A program made the position numbers and the translations under genes. From assembly GCA_002403895.1 (NCBI GenBank), contig DHIQ01000083.1, positions 7,491-13,673 of the forward strand: DNA of 6,183 nucleotides. The letters are read 5' to 3'. This stretch comes from Candidatus Neomicrothrix sp. UBA4742. GTDB taxonomy: Bacteria; Actinomycetota; Acidimicrobiia; Acidimicrobiales; Acidimicrobilacustridaceae. The notes beneath the pieces were generated by a model. It worked only from the letters and a program-made list of their open reading frames with translations. It ran no database searches and had not been told where the DNA came from. Position 1 is the stretch's first letter, and the number at the start of each line of letters is the position of its first letter. Shown in pieces: positions 5,486-6,183 of this stretch.

Positions 5486-5830
5486 TTAGAACGCGCCCTC
5501 GATGACCTCGAGATCACCGGCCAGGATGGCCGCAACATCGAAGCGAATCGCTGACGCTCGGATCGGCGCATCTTCCAGCCAGGTCGCCGCCAGATGGCGC
5601 AGTCGCTCCCGCTTGGATCGGGTCACGGCCTCGGCCGGTGAGCCGAACGCGTCGGTGGTGCGGGTCTTGACCTCGCAGAACACGATGGTGCGCGCCCGGC
5701 GCACGATCAGGTCGATCTCGCCGTCTTTGCACCGCCAGTTGCGAGCGACGATCTCATACCCGTTGGCCTCATACCAGGCCGCGGCCATGGCTTCGCCCCG
5801 GGCACCGAGCGCCAGGCGCCGGGCGGTCAC
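5486..5830 (-). CDS. yraN: UPF0102 (YraN) family protein, endonuclease-like fold
   Basis: A 114-residue cytoplasmic protein of the UPF0102/YraN family, which has the restriction-endonuclease-like fold of Holliday-junction resolvases; its biochemical role is not settled. Visible family features are GARGE (9-13), AxxWYEANGYEIVARNWR (about 17-33), GEIDLI (37-42; Glu38, Asp40), EVKTR (53-57; Glu53, Lys55), FGSPAEAV (62-69) and RFDV near 96-99. The Glu38-Asp40 and Glu53-x-Lys55 residues resemble a PD-(D/E)xK metal site. The GTG at 5830 is chosen because it makes a GTGA 4-bp overlap with the DUF2469 stop and follows AAGGAAG; the longer frame to 5926 lies antisense-free inside the upstream gene and adds a non-family stretch. 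Length is normal for the family. Confidence 0.92.
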   Translation of the reverse strand: MTARRLALGARGEAMAAAWYEANGYEIVARNWRCKDGEIDLIVRRARTIVFCEVKTRTTDAFGSPAEAVTRSKRERLRHLAATWLEDAPIRASAIRFDVAAILAGDLEVIEGAF

Positions 5831-6123
5831 GGCGTTTCTTCCTTGGGTAGTTCCTCGACGTTGACGTCCTTGAACGTCACCACCTTCACCGACGCCACGA
5901 ACCGGTTCTGGCGGTACATGTCCCACACCCAGGCGTCTTCGAGGGTGAGCTCGATCCAGGTACGGGTGCCCTCGGTACGGATCTGCCGGTCGACCCGGTT
6001 GGCCAGGTAAAACCGTCGCTCGGTCTCCACCACGTAGGTGAACATGGGGCAGACGTCGCGGTACTCGCGGTACAGCTGCAACTCGACCTCGGACTCGTAC
6101 TCCTCGAGATCGCCGGTACTCAC
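5827..6123 (-). CDS. DUF2469 family protein
   Basis: A 98-residue soluble protein of the DUF2469 family, nearly restricted to Actinobacteria and of unknown function. Almost the whole length is recognisable: DLEEYESEVELQLYREYRDV (5-24), YVVETERRFYLANRVD (30-45), LEDAWVWDMYRQNRFV (61-76) and VVTFKDVNVEEL (81-92). The start is GTG at 6123; no in-frame alternative lies nearby and GGTGA precedes it by 7 nt. In Mycobacterium and Streptomyces this gene lies between rnhB and yraN, which agrees with YraN following here. It overlaps the YraN start by 4 bp, so the two are translationally coupled. Its link to ribosome and DNA-repair genes is by position only. Confidence 0.95.
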   Translation of the reverse strand: MSTGDLEEYESEVELQLYREYRDVCPMFTYVVETERRFYLANRVDRQIRTEGTRTWIELTLEDAWVWDMYRQNRFVASVKVVTFKDVNVEELPKEETP

Positions 6124-6130
6124 GATCGGG

Positions 6131-6183
6131 TCACCATGATCCTCGCCCCTGTCGGTGGCGGTCAGGCGCGCTCACTCCCTCAC
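6131..6183 (-). CDS. Possible C-terminal tail of an upstream gene, partial
   Basis: A minus-strand frame enters from the right edge and stops at TGA (6133 to 6131), 7 bp before the DUF2469 GTG. Only 16 codons are visible (ending GRGSW). By actinobacterial gene order the upstream neighbour would be rnhB, but this tail carries no RNase HII motif. The other two minus frames have stops in this stretch. Confidence 0.25.
   Translation of the reverse strand, partial: EGVSAPDRHRQGRGSW

Noticed and set aside
5422..5571. 50-residue upstream extension of the beta-helix protein
   Set aside because: It lies before a strong Shine-Dalgarno and a normal signal peptide, and it would overlap the end of the YraN gene.
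5831..5926. 32-residue upstream extension of the YraN protein
   Set aside because: It overlaps the DUF2469 gene deeply and lacks family similarity; the GTGA overlap gives a better start.

Overview
The window looks like a chromosomal segment from a high-GC actinobacterium. Acidimicrobiia (Ilumatobacter-like) is my best guess, but it is inferred from gene content and not tested. The clues are the DUF2469 gene directly followed by an UPF0102/YraN gene (an actinobacterial arrangement), GTG starts, apparently leaderless genes with TAnnnT-type -10 boxes next to the start codon, a small CPGCG/HWHxxCW metal-site protein, and C-terminal 'RVLDTR...DVVGYY' repeats typical of secreted actinobacterial proteins. 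There are no RNA genes, CRISPR arrays, insertion sequences or phage genes. No gap between genes exceeds about 125 bases.

Left part (1-2544): a minus-strand c-type cytochrome lipoprotein (62-415) diverges from a plus-strand series. That series holds a 36-residue single-span membrane protein (540-650), a 72-residue putative zinc-binding protein (661-879), a histidine phosphatase-superfamily protein (900-1577) and an HSL-family alpha/beta hydrolase (1636-2544). Three of these genes have a TAnnnT-like box 6-7 nt before the start codon and no Shine-Dalgarno, which suggests leaderless mRNAs. The hydrolase has a real Shine-Dalgarno, and it lies in one arm of a hairpin.

Right part (2554-6183): the minus strand carries, in transcription order, a DUF2469 protein (GTG at 6123), an UPF0102/YraN nuclease-fold protein joined to it by a 4-bp GTGA overlap, and a 955-residue secreted right-handed beta-helix protein (5421-2554). 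The last has a signal peptide, an SLREA-type N-terminal segment, an asparagine-ladder beta-helix and three tandem C-terminal domains. In many actinobacteria yraN is followed by comM and dprA; here the beta-helix gene occupies that place.

The hydrolase and the beta-helix gene converge with only 9 bp between their stop codons. A bulged inverted repeat covers both stops and could act as a compact two-way terminator. I find no clear evidence of an undescribed multi-gene system. The most informative signals are the leaderless-promoter pattern, the stop-codon hairpin, the hairpin over the hydrolase ribosome binding site, the regular beta-helix ladder with duplicated C-terminal domains, and the break in yraN-comM-dprA synteny.
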